Shown here: in pieces, positions 48,964 through 61,200 of the stretch
Layout: the number at the start of each line of letters is the position of its first letter
Position numbering within the stretch: the stretch's first letter is position 1
Assembly (NCBI GenBank): GCA_928724745.1
Contig: CAKMXJ010000019.1
Span: 434,001 to 498,000 of the forward strand
Direction of reading: 5' to 3'
Length of the DNA stretch: 64,000 nucleotides
Origin: Anthracocystis setariae
Lineage: Eukaryota; Basidiomycota; Ustilaginomycetes; Ustilaginales; Ustilaginaceae
Translations under genes and position numbers: made by a program
Notes under the pieces: model-generated
The model's database searches: none
Told to the model about the DNA's origin: nothing
The model's input: the letters and a program-made list of their open reading frames with translations, nothing else

Positions 48964-49635
48964 TCATTTTGTGGGTAAGACGATACCACCAACGCAGCAT
49001 AGGCTGATTGATTGCTTGATCAAATATAGAGCTGAACCTGTGGTTGCGCTCACCGATTCAACCTCGCTCTCTGAAGCAGCCAAAATCCCATGCGGCTAAC
49101 ACAGATGTCGTTTGAATAACGTTTCGGTTTGCAACTTAGTCAAGCAGTCCAACACCCGCATCTTGAAACATAGAGTCCGTCAACCCTATCTGCCTCCCTC
49201 TACCAACATATGGGTTCGTTTGTAACCTTGTAGAGTGGGCTTTTGCCAAGCAATCCAGTTCAACACCCGCTTCTTCATAGCGTGATGGGTACATACAGTA
49301 AAGTCCGTTTGAGTACTCCTCTTCCTCCCGCGCAAATCTCAGCCGTACACCGCACACAACTACGAAAAAACAACCATGGCCGCAGAGAGAAACCTCGAAT
49401 CGAATGCAACCTCTAAACTGTACGCTATACCCTGACCTACTTGGCAGATCCAATCATCAATCCTGTCTGGTCGGTCGTAAAAATGCACTTGAACAAGCGG
49501 ACATGGTCGCTATCTCTCTACATCATGTCTCCACACAGGTTCGATGGGCGCGCACATCCTTATAGAAACGGAACGGTGTGAGGTGTCTAAATATTCCAGC
49601 TTCACTGCATCTAACAAAACGAACCTGATCGCCAT

Positions 49636-51333
49636 CTAAACTCTGACCCACTTGAAGATCCAATTAGCGAACCAAAGCGCGCCATCGTCGAAAACCCTAC
49701 TATACGGTTCTACCACCGCAATACTAGCTGGCACCACCGTTGCGAACAACACCGCCAACACGGCCTCCTGATTGTGCCAACGCCTCTGCACCGTCAAATA
49801 ATGGTGAACGAAACTACCCAGACTCAACATCACCGTGCCCGAAATCAGCGCAATGGAGAAAGCCCACCTGCCCATATATACCAGAGGCTTTGTCGCCAAC
49901 ACGCGACGAGCACGTGGCGAGATCTCGATCAGATACAACGCTCCCGTAGCCACCAGCCAATTATCGTAGCGCGGGAACGCGACTACAGCCGGATCGGTAC
50001 CGTAGTTGAGCTTACCCGTGTTGCCATCCACATGTGCATGCAGCTCGTTGTTAGCATCCTGAGGCAACGCCGCAATCCAGAGATACTTGAACATTGTGCC
50101 CAACAACAGGAACACTGCGCCTGGCACCCATGCTGGCACATGACGAGACGCGCGACGGTTCAGCGGAATCCCCTTGGCCGGCAACAGCTGAAGATACACT
50201 GTGCTCCACTCTGCAAACAGCAAACCGGTGAGCGTGTACCACGAGAACCGACCCACCCAAGCCGTGGTCAGGATGAACAGGATCATGCCCAGATTCTTGT
50301 ACCTAAAGATGGTATACGGCAGCGTAAACGCCAGCATGATCGACACGTACGTCTGCTGGAACAACACCGGTACGATCCACAGAGTCCCACTCGGCGGGAT
50401 AAACGTGGTCGCCTTGGAGTTGACAAAGTAGATTGGCGTGGAAAAGAAGAAGAGCAGCGAGATAAAGTACTGCAGCGTCGAATTCCACTGCACCGGTGGC
50501 TGTGCAATCTGGTTCTGCGTCGCGGCAGCCAGCTCCGGCGCATACTTGAATCCTCCAACAGCGATCACCATCGAGACGAACGCGAGCGTCACCGCCATGG
50601 GCAGGAAGAATCGGAACGGACGCTTGAACGCCGCACCCGCCAGTGCGATCGCCTTTCTCCTCTCGACAAACGTCTGCAACGACGCACGTCCCGATAAGAT
50701 GACGAAGAACGCCGCTTGCAGATGACCGTCGAACAGAAGCGGCGATGCGGCTTTGCGCAGGATGTTCTGCCACTCCGGCGCCGAGGTGACGAACTCTGCT
50801 GGGTAGACACCGTCCAGGTCACGATCGGCTACGATCGCCGGGGCAAAGATGCGCAGGAAAGTCCAAACCAACACCTGCAGCCCCAGGATACCCCTCAAGC
50901 CTTCGATCCACGCAAGTCTCTCACTACGCTTGTGGCGACCTTCATCGTGACTGGCGTCCTCGGAAAACGCACCAATGGTGAGGTCGAATCGATCCTCGCC
51001 TTCGAGAATGAGGTAGCCACGTGAATCGTACTTCTTGTCGCTGGTGGTGGTGGTGGTGGTGGTGGTGGTGGGGGCTTTCTCGGATTTGTTCTTGCCGAGC
51101 TTGGATCTGGAAGCTCCTTTACGCAGCGAGAGGTCACGTCGCACAGTAGCTTGGGTGGGGGGAATTTGGGGGGGAGGTTGAGTCCAAGCTGGTTGTGGTG
51201 CGACTGCGATCTTCTCGGGGTCGGCTTGACCTGGGAGCGGGGGGATGGGCTCCGAGGTGCTAGGTGCGGGTTTACGCCGAAGCGACTTGCGTGTTGCGGG
51301 TAGCTCTGCGGACAGAGAGTATCTTGACGCCAT
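49636..51333 (-). CDS. acyltransferase-3 family integral membrane protein
   Basis: 565 codons, single exon, ATG 51333. A disordered N-terminus of about 120 residues includes a poly-Thr run encoded by a GGT/ACC repeat. The acyltransferase-3 core then starts at RLAWIEGLRGILGLQVLVW, the usual GLRG motif at the first membrane helix. About ten hydrophobic helices follow to near residue 550. Further landmarks are LLFDGHLQAAFFVILSGRAS (the conserved region with a catalytic-type His), PTYFVN-like loops and TLWIVPVLFQQTYVSI. Fungal members O-acylate sugars, sterols or secondary metabolites at membranes; the substrate here cannot be told. It is divergent from the GH30 gene and convergent with the ligase gene. 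Confidence 0.85.
   Translation of the reverse strand: MASRYSLSAELPATRKSLRRKPAPSTSEPIPPLPGQADPEKIAVAPQPAWTQPPPQIPPTQATVRRDLSLRKGASRSKLGKNKSEKAPTTTTTTTTTSDKKYDSRGYLILEGEDRFDLTIGAFSEDASHDEGRHKRSERLAWIEGLRGILGLQVLVWTFLRIFAPAIVADRDLDGVYPAEFVTSAPEWQNILRKAASPLLFDGHLQAAFFVILSGRASLQTFVERRKAIALAGAAFKRPFRFFLPMAVTLAFVSMVIAVGGFKYAPELAAATQNQIAQPPVQWNSTLQYFISLLFFFSTPIYFVNSKATTFIPPSGTLWIVPVLFQQTYVSIMLAFTLPYTIFRYKNLGMILFILTTAWVGRFSWYTLTGLLFAEWSTVYLQLLPAKGIPLNRRASRHVPAWVPGAVFLLLGTMFKYLWIAALPQDANNELHAHVDGNTGKLNYGTDPAVVAFPRYDNWLVATGALYLIEISPRARRVLATKPLVYMGRWAFSIALISGTVMLSLGSFVHHYLTVQRRWHNQEAVLAVLFATVVPASIAVVEPYSRVFDDGALWFANWIFKWVRV
51036..51072 (-). repeat. in-frame (GGT)n repeat coding poly-Thr
   Basis: A GGT array on the + strand encodes about ten Thr in the disordered N-terminus of the acyltransferase. 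Confidence 0.8.
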
Positions 51334-53294
51334 GCTTGCGAGTATCTACACTTGATGGTGTGTTGGTCTAGATTGTGTCAACTATGAAGTGGTGACGGCG
51401 AGGAAGGAGGTAGAGGATGTGGGTAACTATGGCTGGAAGATGGAAATGTGAATGTCAAAAATCCAAGACGAATCCAAACTACTGCGAGTGGAGGCGGGCA
51501 GCGGGCTTCCTGGTGAGCGGAAAGGAGAGCAGGCAGCGTTGTGCGACTGACTGTGTTGATGCAACTGAATAGACAGAGAAATACTGAGGCAAGTGACCGA
51601 CGGGGTTGACTCAGGCGATGGCTTGCCTGCTGCGAAGAAATGGAACTGCCCATCTCGAGAGGGGAGAGCCAAACTGTGCGGTTTTGTGCGACTGTCTGCC
51701 TGTCTCAACGATTGGGATAGCTAGGCTTGCACAGTGCGACCACGCCGATGGAACCAAAATTAGCGCCCATAGTGCACACTCCCTTGAACAAAATTGGCAT
51801 TTGCAAGATTTCTTCGTCCAAATCCCCTTGGCTTCTGTTTCGCAGAGTCCGTGGTTTCCGTCTAGCTTTAATTCACGAGCAAAGACCACAACGGACGCAT
51901 AGCGACCGGGTGCCGACGACGAATGTCTCGGTATTCATCGAACAAGCACAAGTCAGGGAGAGAACCCAGAGCCCATACGAGACATTTTGCTGCATCATTC
52001 TGCTTTCCGATCAGGCGGCATGAAAGTCGCCGTTCCCGCCCCCCGTTTTTAGACCAAAATAAATCCGCGCGTATGGTTAAGCAAACCTGGGTGACCTGTC
52101 ATCCGAGCACAAACAAACGGCAACGTTTTTAACCATCAGCATGGTTTTTTCTCTAAAAAAAAAAAAAAAAAGAATGGGTACGGGATGAAGGTGAAACCGC
52201 ATTACGCTCGGCAGCGTCATATCGATTGCCGTTTGTTGGCAGTCTTAGACAGCAACGTTTGTTAGATTCAGGTACACAAGACCGCAAGCGCTACTTGGGC
52301 TCTCGATCATGAGCGACGGCTGGCAAAGTCTCACGTCGTCGGCTCTCCGCTCTAGCTCCAGCCCCTTGAACGAAAGAGAACTTCAAGTCGCTGTGATTAC
52401 TCCCATCTTGCCGTAGCGAAAGTTCGATTCTTCCAAGATCGATCTGGCCATACAGATGCAAGCTAGTTAGCTAGTAGCTGCCTGTCGCTTGATCATGCCG
52501 TTGTCAAGCCACCTTCGTTTTGTCGTCGCTGTACCGATTTCACACTAATTTTGCCATATATTACTCTCTTCCCATCGAAACGTAGTGTCGCTGCTCGGAG
52601 CGAGTCTTGTATCCGCCGTGCTCCGGCTTGTCGCTCTACATCAGATCTCACCTTAGAGGATTCGGAAACGTTAGATAAAGAGTCTTTTTTTTTTTTTTTT
52701 TTTTTTTTTTTGAAAAATTGTATTGCCGCTCTGCTGAGGATGGAAAGGCGGAAGGGGGGAGTTTCGATACCCAGCGGCTTCGTTTGATAAGCCTGTCGGC
52801 GCGAATCGCGCACGCAAGATCAACAGCCAACTAGACTATAATCACAAAGCACGCCAGCAATGTGCCAAGAGATTCGTCAGGATCCTCGTCCATATGGAGC
52901 GGAGTCTTGCAGCGTGAGAAAGTGTGCACAATGTGGTCAGACGTGTTAGTCTGCGTGGTGGGAACGCGCAGGCTAGGCTGAGACACGGAAACCCTTGCAA
53001 AATTGTACAGCCTAACTGCAGCACAGGTTTGCAGGTCACTTTATGTTTCAAGCGCTTTCTTGTTCTTCGATGCATTCGGAATGTATGCCCCCGGCCTAGT
53101 ATACGAATCTTTGACATCGAGAACCACGTTCTTCCTCCACCTTGATCCCCGTTGAAGTCTACATTCTTCTTGTCTTCCACACCACCATCATCTCCAACCA
53201 CTCTCAGGGCCAGGCGGACAATAGATCCACCTCACAAACCTATCCAGCACAGAGGCTTTCGACGTGGCTCTAGCCTTGACCAACTTTTCCAACC
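51334..53294. other. divergent promoter region of acyltransferase and GH30 genes
   Basis: About 2 kb. It holds an A run (52156-52171) and a 27-base T run (52685-52711). No gene was recognised. Confidence 0.55.
52685..52711. repeat. poly-T tract
   Basis: 27 consecutive T on the + strand. No flanking element with retroelement features was seen. Confidence 0.9.
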
Positions 53295-55124
53295 ATGCAT
53301 GTGGATAACGACCCCGAAGTGGGTCCCGATTTCGGTGACATTCACCACGAGTTCTACTCCGACAAGGAACGCGTCCGGGAAGTGAGGCCTGGCATCTTGA
53401 AGCGCATACGCAATTCGGAACGTCGGGCCAAGTTCATGGTCTGGTGGCACAAGCAACCCAAATGGCGCAAGATCGCCTACATTGCGATCCCAGTTGTGAT
53501 CCTGATCGCTTTGATCCTCGGCATTGCGCTCGGTGTCAGTCTGAACCAGTCGAAAGAAGATCCCAATCCTTCGTCGGATTACGTTCCCAAGACCATCGAT
53601 GGATCGCGCACGTCGCTGTTGCAGCAGGGCTACTGGTACACGGCACCGCAGAACGGCACCAACTTCTACTGGACGTCCGCTGACCCTCAATTGGGTGCGT
53701 ACTCGACCAACACGCAGGGCGTCGACATCATCATCAACACGACGCAACAGAGTCAGCAGATCGACGGCTTCGGAGGTGCTCTGACGGACAGTTCGGCGTT
53801 CCTGCTCAACAGGCTGAAGAACAGGCAGGCTAGCCTATATAACCGCGTGATGAACTTTATGTGGAACAACGCCACCGGTGTCGGCATCACTCGAGTCAGT
53901 ATGGGTGCATCCGACTTTTCGGTTTCGTCGGAATACAATTACATCCCTTCGCCACCGGACTTCAACGCCGCTGCCAACGATCTAAACGATCCCAGCTCGT
54001 TGCTCTCCAGTTTCACCATCCAGAATACGCAGACGAGCCAGTATACGATTCCTGTGCTGCTGGATGCGTTGCAGCGCAATCCGAACCTCAAGATTGTGCT
54101 GTCGCCCTGGTCGCCGCCGGCGTTTATGAAGAGCAACGATACGATGGACGGAGGGGTGCTTCGCGATGGCTTCATCCCGTTGTTGGCGCAGTACTATGCG
54201 CAGACGGCATCGGCGTTCCGCAACGCTGGAGTTACGCCGTTCGCTATGACGCTGCAGAACGAGCCGTCGCACTTGGCAGCGTACCCTTCGATGGGGATGA
54301 CGGCGCAGCAGCAGTCGCAGTTGGCGGTAGCGCTGCGTGCGCAGCTCAACATGCGTGCGCTGTCGGGCGTCCAGATCTGGGCACATGACGATAACTACTC
54401 GGGCTACCAGACGGCGGCGGACATTGTCAATGCGAATGCCAGCGTGATCGATGCCGTAGCCTTCCACTGCTATCGGGGTGATCCGAGCCAGATTGGTTTG
54501 TTCGAGCAGGCGCTCAACCGTGGCATCGCGGTGCCCAAGATCCACATGACCGAATGTACCGGTACAAATCCGTCGAGTCGATGGTCGGGTATTCAGGGTT
54601 GGCTGAGCAATGTTTACTGGCCGGTTAGCGATCAGAACTCGCGCAGCATCATCCAGTGGAATCTGGCGCTCGATTCAGGGTATGGTCCGCATCTGTCATC
54701 GTCGTACTGCTCCACATGTACAGGTTCGCTGACGCTATCGTCCAAGTCGAACCCGCAGAATCCGTACGTCAAGTATAACGACCAGATGTATCTTACCGCT
54801 CACTTTTCGTCGGCATCCACCGATCTGACCAACGTCGGCGGTGGTCAGGCGGTCATGGTCAGCTCGAACCAGGGCAAACAACCCACGCTCAGTTCAACGG
54901 ATCTCGAATGTCTCAACTGGAATGCTTACGCTGCTCCGCTCAACACCGCCAATCTGCAGACGCCGTCGAGTAGTCAGAGTAATGCCCCGAGTACAAGAAG
55001 GCTCGGCTTGGTCGTTGCAAACACGTGCCCGCAGACAAAGAGCGTCGTCGTCACAAGCGATGGTAGGCAGACCACCCTGCAAGTAAAGCAGGGTCTCTCC
55101 ACGTTCGTCTGGACCGCTCCCTAG
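53295..55124 (+). CDS. GH30 glycoside hydrolase with type II membrane anchor
   Basis: 609 codons, single exon, ATG 53295. Instead of a cleavable signal peptide there is a charged cytosolic N-terminus of about 60 residues and one hydrophobic helix (about 61-82; IAIPVVILIALILGIALGV). That predicts a type II protein with a luminal or extracellular catalytic part. The GH30 barrel has IDGFGGALTDSSAF near 156, SPWSPPAFMKS near 270, the acid/base E323 in LQNEPSH and the nucleophile E420 in HMTECTG. A C-terminal beta-sandwich includes VMVSSNQGKQ and ends LSTFVWTAP. Fungal GH30 enzymes include beta-1,6-glucanases and glucosylceramidase-like enzymes; which activity applies here is unsure. The gene converges on UTP20 with 135 bp between stops. 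Confidence 0.9.
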   Translation: MHVDNDPEVGPDFGDIHHEFYSDKERVREVRPGILKRIRNSERRAKFMVWWHKQPKWRKIAYIAIPVVILIALILGIALGVSLNQSKEDPNPSSDYVPKTIDGSRTSLLQQGYWYTAPQNGTNFYWTSADPQLGAYSTNTQGVDIIINTTQQSQQIDGFGGALTDSSAFLLNRLKNRQASLYNRVMNFMWNNATGVGITRVSMGASDFSVSSEYNYIPSPPDFNAAANDLNDPSSLLSSFTIQNTQTSQYTIPVLLDALQRNPNLKIVLSPWSPPAFMKSNDTMDGGVLRDGFIPLLAQYYAQTASAFRNAGVTPFAMTLQNEPSHLAAYPSMGMTAQQQSQLAVALRAQLNMRALSGVQIWAHDDNYSGYQTAADIVNANASVIDAVAFHCYRGDPSQIGLFEQALNRGIAVPKIHMTECTGTNPSSRWSGIQGWLSNVYWPVSDQNSRSIIQWNLALDSGYGPHLSSSYCSTCTGSLTLSSKSNPQNPYVKYNDQMYLTAHFSSASTDLTNVGGGQAVMVSSNQGKQPTLSSTDLECLNWNAYAAPLNTANLQTPSSSQSNAPSTRRLGLVVANTCPQTKSVVVTSDGRQTTLQVKQGLSTFVWTAP

Positions 55125-55259
55125 GTCTTAAGTTTTTTCCGGGTTGCCTCTCAAAATCATGTGGACACTTTTGTTTTGGTTTTGGGGGGGGTTTTTTTTT
55201 GGCAGGCAAATTTCATTCATCTCTTCCTTTCTTTTTTATGTTGTGCGCTGCGAGGCGGT

Positions 55260-58200
55260 TTACGACCTCTTGAAGCGTTTCGTCTTGCCACTTGCGGAAG
55301 CTTGGCGTTGATCGAGATGCGCCTGGTTACGTTTCTTCCTTGCGAGGTGGTTCTTGGTGTTTCTATTTTGGTTGTGTTTGAGTTTCAGTTGCGGGTTCTG
55401 GATGGCGCGCATGAGTCGTTGGGTTTTGCGCTGTTCTCGTTTGGCAAGCTGTTTGCGTTTAAGCTTCGAGTAGGTTTGGTTGAAGCGGCCGATGCCAACG
55501 AGCGATTGCAGGTGGGTTTGCACTTGGATGGCAAGCGTTTTGAGTTCGTCGGCGACTTCGCCGCTGGCGTTGAGCGTGTTGGTCTCGACGATGCGGATGA
55601 TGGGCGAGAGGAGGAGCGGCAGGATGTAAGGGAGGAGCGCCGAGGGTAGGGAGGAGGAGAGCGCGGCGAAGAAGCGCAGAATCGACGAGGGTGAGATCGT
55701 CCATCCCTCCGGTTTGGATTGAGCGAGCGAGAGACGCGCTTGAAACGAGAGCCGAGCCACGAGCCATCGCAGCGGATCGGACGCGATCGTGGTCGCAGTG
55801 TCGAGTCGATCTTCGTGCGAACGTGTGTTCTCCAGGAGTGTCTCGTCGTCTTCCTCTTCCTCTTCCTCTTCGTCGTCGTCATCCTGAGCTTGATCTTCGT
55901 CGACATCAGCGGATTGTCCTTCCTTGTCCCCTTCTTCCTCAACGACTTCCTCCAGCGCAGGACGATCTACAGGGAACAAAGCCAAGCATCGACCGATCCA
56001 CACTAGATTCTTGACCACTTGCAGCGCCAGCGTGTCGTCCAGCTTATCCGACCTCAACTGCAGACACGACTTCTTGGCCGCATCTACTAGAGCCGGCAGC
56101 GAGCCGATGGGGTCTTGCTGGATAGCCACCATCGCTGGCGCTGTAGGTTCGCGCTGGGCATAAAGCCCACCGAGGATGCGCGACGCTGAAATGCGCACCC
56201 ACTTGTGCGGGAACAACAGCAATCGCCGCACAGCATCGTTGGCCTCGCCCATCTTGGCCGCTCCTGCACCCACCACGGAGCTGATCCTACCGAGCGTCTG
56301 CAGCGAATGGTAGGGCAATTGCCAGTCGAACTCGATGTGATCCAATCCGAACGCCCCGGCCTCGGAATTCTCCAGCGCTTCGAGATCCTCGGCACACTCG
56401 ACCAGCACCTTGCTCACCACAACCAACGCGTTGTCCGCCCACACCTCAGCGCGCTCCGGTAAAGCCTCGAGCAGAAGCCCGTAGATCTGCACTCCGACTC
56501 TAGCCAACTCGGGTTTCGGCTCCTGCTTGGCCCACGCATCGACCATGAGCGCCGTCTTGTCCTGCTGCGCCTCGGTCATCGCTCGCACCAACAGCGAGAT
56601 GAGCCGCGCCGCCTTCTCGCGGCACTTGGCGGAGCTGTCGTTGGCCAACACCATGGCAAGCGCAACAAACAGCATGTCGGCATACTCCTGCAGCAACTCG
56701 TCGCCAAACTTGTTGAGGATGGCGTCGGTGATCTCCAGCACCGAGAGGCGCCCGGATTCGTGTTCGTACGCCAAGTTCTTTGCGAGAAATCCCATCTGGT
56801 TACGCAATCTCTGCTTGCCTTGCGGATAATCCAGCAGAAACTGAAGATACGTCGAGCGGCAGAGATCGCGCACCGAGTCCGACTGGTTGGTCACCATCAT
56901 CTCGGCGACCTTGTCCATCGTGTCGTACACCTCGGCCACCACCAGTCTTCGCGAGACGATAGCTCTGAGCAGGCCGAACAAAGTATTCTGGACTGCGGGC
57001 TCCTCGAGGTCGGGAGCGATGAGTTTCAGCAGACCGGACAGATGGGTTTCGCTGAGAGACGCTTGCTTGCACTCGCGCAGGATCGCGGTGAGGGTCCGGA
57101 ACGCGGTCTGGACGATCTGCGACTGGGGCGAGCCGTACTGGTGGATGATGCCAAAGATCTGCTTGATGAACACTGGCAGCGCTTTATCGACACGTGAGAC
57201 GGGCACCTTGACGATCTGCGCGATGGCACGAAGCGACAGCTCGAGCACCGACGATTCGTTGGCATACGCCGCCTCGCCGACGATGTTGACCATGGCGTTG
57301 AGCTTGGCAAGCACCTGCTCGTCGGAGAAGTCGAAGCGTTCTCGTCGGAGCGAAGTGACGAGCATCTCGAGTCCAAACGCGACGAACTTGTGCGCATTGC
57401 GCGAGTAGTGGTCCTTACCCGCGGTGGCGCCTTCTTCGACATCCTTGCGCTTGAGGAACACGGCGTAGTTGTAGAGCGTGGCCGACTTGTGGCGTGAGGC
57501 GGCCTTGGTTTCAGGCTTGCGCGCCTGTAGGAAGACGGCGTCGCGGCGGATGAGCGTGGCGCAAAGCGAGAGGAAACGGTTCGAGTCGAACTGAGGATTG
57601 GCAGGAATGCCACTCGAGACGCGACGCAAGCATTCCTCCACCTGACGCACCACCTTAGGGATCTCGGTCTGCTGCAGGATGTCTCGCAGCGGTTGGAGGA
57701 CTTCCGCCATGCGGTTGGGCGTGACGATGCGCGAGACTTGCTCGAACGTGTCCATGCTCTTGCTGTGCTTGACTTCGCGGTACGTGGTCTTGCTTCCGAT
57801 CGATTCACGGTCGTCGGCGGTCTGGCCAAAGATATCCTCGACTGCGATCTCGACGATCTCCTTGGCGCCTTGATCGAGCGAGGCGAGCGGCTCGTCTTTG
57901 CTCGTCATCAAGTGCGTCAACACCGAGTGCACGGTAAAGGCGAGCACGGCTTTCTGAGGACCTCGCATGAGCGAACGACGCATCTCGCGCAAGAACTCGG
58001 GAAGGAAGCTAGCACCGAGCGTCGACATGACCTTGCACGCTGTCTCGCGAGCCAAGTCGCGCGTGTCTTGCGCCTTGGCACGGAAGACGTTGGAAAGCGT
58101 CTTAAGCAGCTTGGAGATATGCGTCTGGCGCTGTCTGGCGGGTAGGCACTGGGCGACACGCACCACTCCGACAGCGATGGGCAATCGCGTCGAATCCTCC

Positions 58201-61200
58201 GTCTCGTCCTTCTGCTCGAGGTATGCCATGAGTCGCGGGAGCAAGCGCGTGGTGACAGCATCGAGGATCTTGACTCGCTCAGCTTCCTTGCCTTCCTTCA
58301 TCGCCTGAACCTCGTCCAAATCCACATCCCCATCCTCCATGCCTTCCTCATCGTTTTCGTTATCGTGTTCGATCGTAGTCTCCTCCTCCATGCCAAAGTG
58401 GAAGTTGTCCAGAATCGCCATCGCCGTCCTCACCATGATCCTCTCTGAGGCTCCCTTCTTGTTCGCCAACTTGAGATACTGCCACAAGAGCGAGTTGTAC
58501 GCACTCCATGTGAGCTGACCTGCAAGCAGACCGAGACTCGTGATCACCTCGGTGACGAGGTTGTGATCGTTGAGCTCGACGCTTCCGGGCATGAGGAAGT
58601 GACCAAGGATGGGCGCGAGGATGTCGCTGATGGTGCGACTCTTCATGCCGCCCTTTGCGGCCTGGTCCGGCAAGCGCTTGACTGCCCTCGTCCTTCGATG
58701 CAGCTGGATGTGATGGATGTTGAAGAAGAAGTTCACCTCGGCGTCGCCACCACCAAGCAGACCCGAGAGTTCAGCCATCACTTCGCACTTCGACAGCTTC
58801 TCAGCAGCCGACGACATCACCGCAAGCACGTCGCGTCGGACCAACTCGGATCGATTGCGAATCGCCTTCTTCAACCCCGGCCACACCGCCTGCAAGAACA
58901 CCTGCATCATCTCGCCTTCCACCTCGGCACCCGAGTCGCCCTCGACAGCAGCCTGAGTGATGAACTTGACCAAAGAGGCATTCGCGTTGCTCCTCACGGA
59001 CAGTTCCTCGGGATCCAAAATGAGGAACAGCATGTTATGGACAAGCGGCTGCCATTCCCTGACGGCAATCTGGGCGTCTTCCGCGTTGATCTCGTCGAAC
59101 GCCGCGAAGAGTTGATCGAAATCCCTCTCCTCGACCCGCCTCTTGCTCAGCGCATTCAGCTGTGCACACCACTTGACGACCCTAGCCAGCTCCGTGTCCA
59201 CCTCGGCACAACGCGCAAAGGCGGCACTGAGCACCTTGCGCGACTCGGCATTGCGCAGAAGCGAGAACAGCCCGCTGAGCATGGCGAACATGGTGTGGAA
59301 CATCTCTGAATCCTTTTCCTGAAACTCTGGGATGAGTGAGAGGAGACGCTCGAAGATGGCGAGCAGTTCCGTTTTGGTACGTTCAGGAACGAGGAAGTTC
59401 GACTTGCGCATCATGGGGCTTAGCAGCTTGACGAGATGGGTGGCGTCGGCAGGGTCGGTGACGAAAGGAGACAGCGCGGCGAGGAGCGAGATCTGACGAC
59501 GCAGGAGGTCGTCTCGTCCCATGGCAGCGGCGGCTGGACCCGTTGCGGACGAAGCCTGCTCGATCAACGGCGAAACGCTGTTCAGGAAGACCGAGGCGTG
59601 CGGCCTCACAAGCAGGTCAACGAGAGGCAATTGTGTGCCTTTCGCATCACTGCTGACATCCATCGCATCGCCCTCAGCAGAGGCCGCAGCAAGCACGCGC
59701 TCAGTGATGTCGAGTACACTGCCGATCGCCGATGGCTTGACCATAGGCGCCGAGAGGATGGCATAGATGCTTGGTAGCACCGCCGAATCGTACGTGCCGA
59801 GGAGCTGGATCATGTCCGCCTGGCCAGACCACACATGGAATAGCTCGAGCAACGCGGATGGGCTCTGGCTCGATTCGACCTGGAGTGCCTCAAGTCGTGG
59901 CGAGATGAGCTCGGCAAAGATCGCAGGAAGATACGAATCCCATTTGAAGATGCTGGCAGCTTGAGGTTTGCCGAAGAAATCGCAGAGACGCTTGTATCCT
60001 GCCTGACGCACCAGACGAGCACGCGAAGTACGTGCTGTAAGCGGCTTGGACATCTGTACCGGGTCGGCCGCGGCGCTTTCGTAGTGGACCTGCACCACAG
60101 CTTGGTGGGCATGATAAGTGAGGTTGAGAGCGACCGAGATGAGGCGATCCCAGTAGGGGAGGAGGTTGGCGCCGATCTGCTTGACGACTTCGCCGAGCAA
60201 GGTCAGATAGCCGACCTGGCGACGAGTCGAGGCGATGGGAGTTTTGGAGACGAACTCAAACTTTTCCTCTCCGACGGGAGGATGAGCATGATCACCAAAA
60301 GGTGCCAGCATGAGATCGACCAACGTGATGAGCTCCTCCGAACCCACGTCTGCAAGCGCGCCGAGCACCGCACCACGACGAGCCCTCTGACCAGAACCGC
60401 TGGTACGGTTTCCTCGTCGCGAGAGCAAGGCACCGAAGAGCAGACGGATGACCAGAGGCATCAGAACAGGCCTGTGGTAAGGCTGGACCACATTCGAGTC
60501 CGACGAAAGCGTGAAGGTGGTCAAAGTGTCTCGGAAGTTTCCAGCTTCGAGCAGGTCTTTGAGCTTGGCGGCGTACGGCAGGACCGCCTCGTCCTTCCAG
60601 GTCAAGATAGCCTCAAGCGCAAGCTTCTGCACCGACACCTCGGCGGTAGCGCACAAACTGAGCAGGTAGCTGTGCAGTTCGCCAGACCGAGACAGCGCCT
60701 TGGGGTTCTTAAGCTTGCCCAGCACTTCGAGGTAGGCGTTGAGCTGAGCCTGACGATCCTTCTTGCCCAGATTCATTGCAGCGGGGTCTTGCACTTGCTT
60801 CTCTCCTTCTAGTTCTGCAGTCTCGTCTTCATCGTCATCGTCCAGCGGTGAGACAAGGACACCAGCGAGGTTGCGTGGACCAGCATCGCGGAAAAAGATG
60901 TGGACAAAGCGGGCATTGTTGCGCTCGACAACGGACGCGACTTCGCACAGAAGCTTGAGGATCTGATGGCGGTAGTTGATGAGATCCAGTCGGGCGTCTG
61001 GCTGTTGAGCCTCGACACAGGCCTGAAGCGTGGTGGTGAGAGCGGGGTTGCGGCATTTCTGGACGTCGGAGCTCGTACGAGCGTGCTCGATGCAACTCCT
61101 AACAGCCTTCCGCCTCTCGAGCAAGATTCCGTCTTGGAACTGCTTGTCATCATCGACTCCCGCGATCTCGCTCTCGTCCTTGAGGACGCGGTCAGGTTCC

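Larger units (their letters stand above)
47228..49635. other. convergent intergenic region with orphan promoter-like sequence
   Basis: 2.4 kb between the ends of the ligase and acyltransferase genes. It holds a TTTC microsatellite (47431-47476), a GGT repeat (47571-47600), T-rich DNA, a promoter-like segment on the + strand at 48267-48436 and a GTACN-type motif at 48950-48963. No ORF with recognised domains is present. Confidence 0.55.

Noticed and set aside
10267..55124. secondary-metabolite cluster (dioxygenase, acyltransferase, acyl-CoA ligase)
   Set aside because: The enzymes are spread over 45 kb among housekeeping genes, and no polyketide or peptide synthase or cluster regulator is present.
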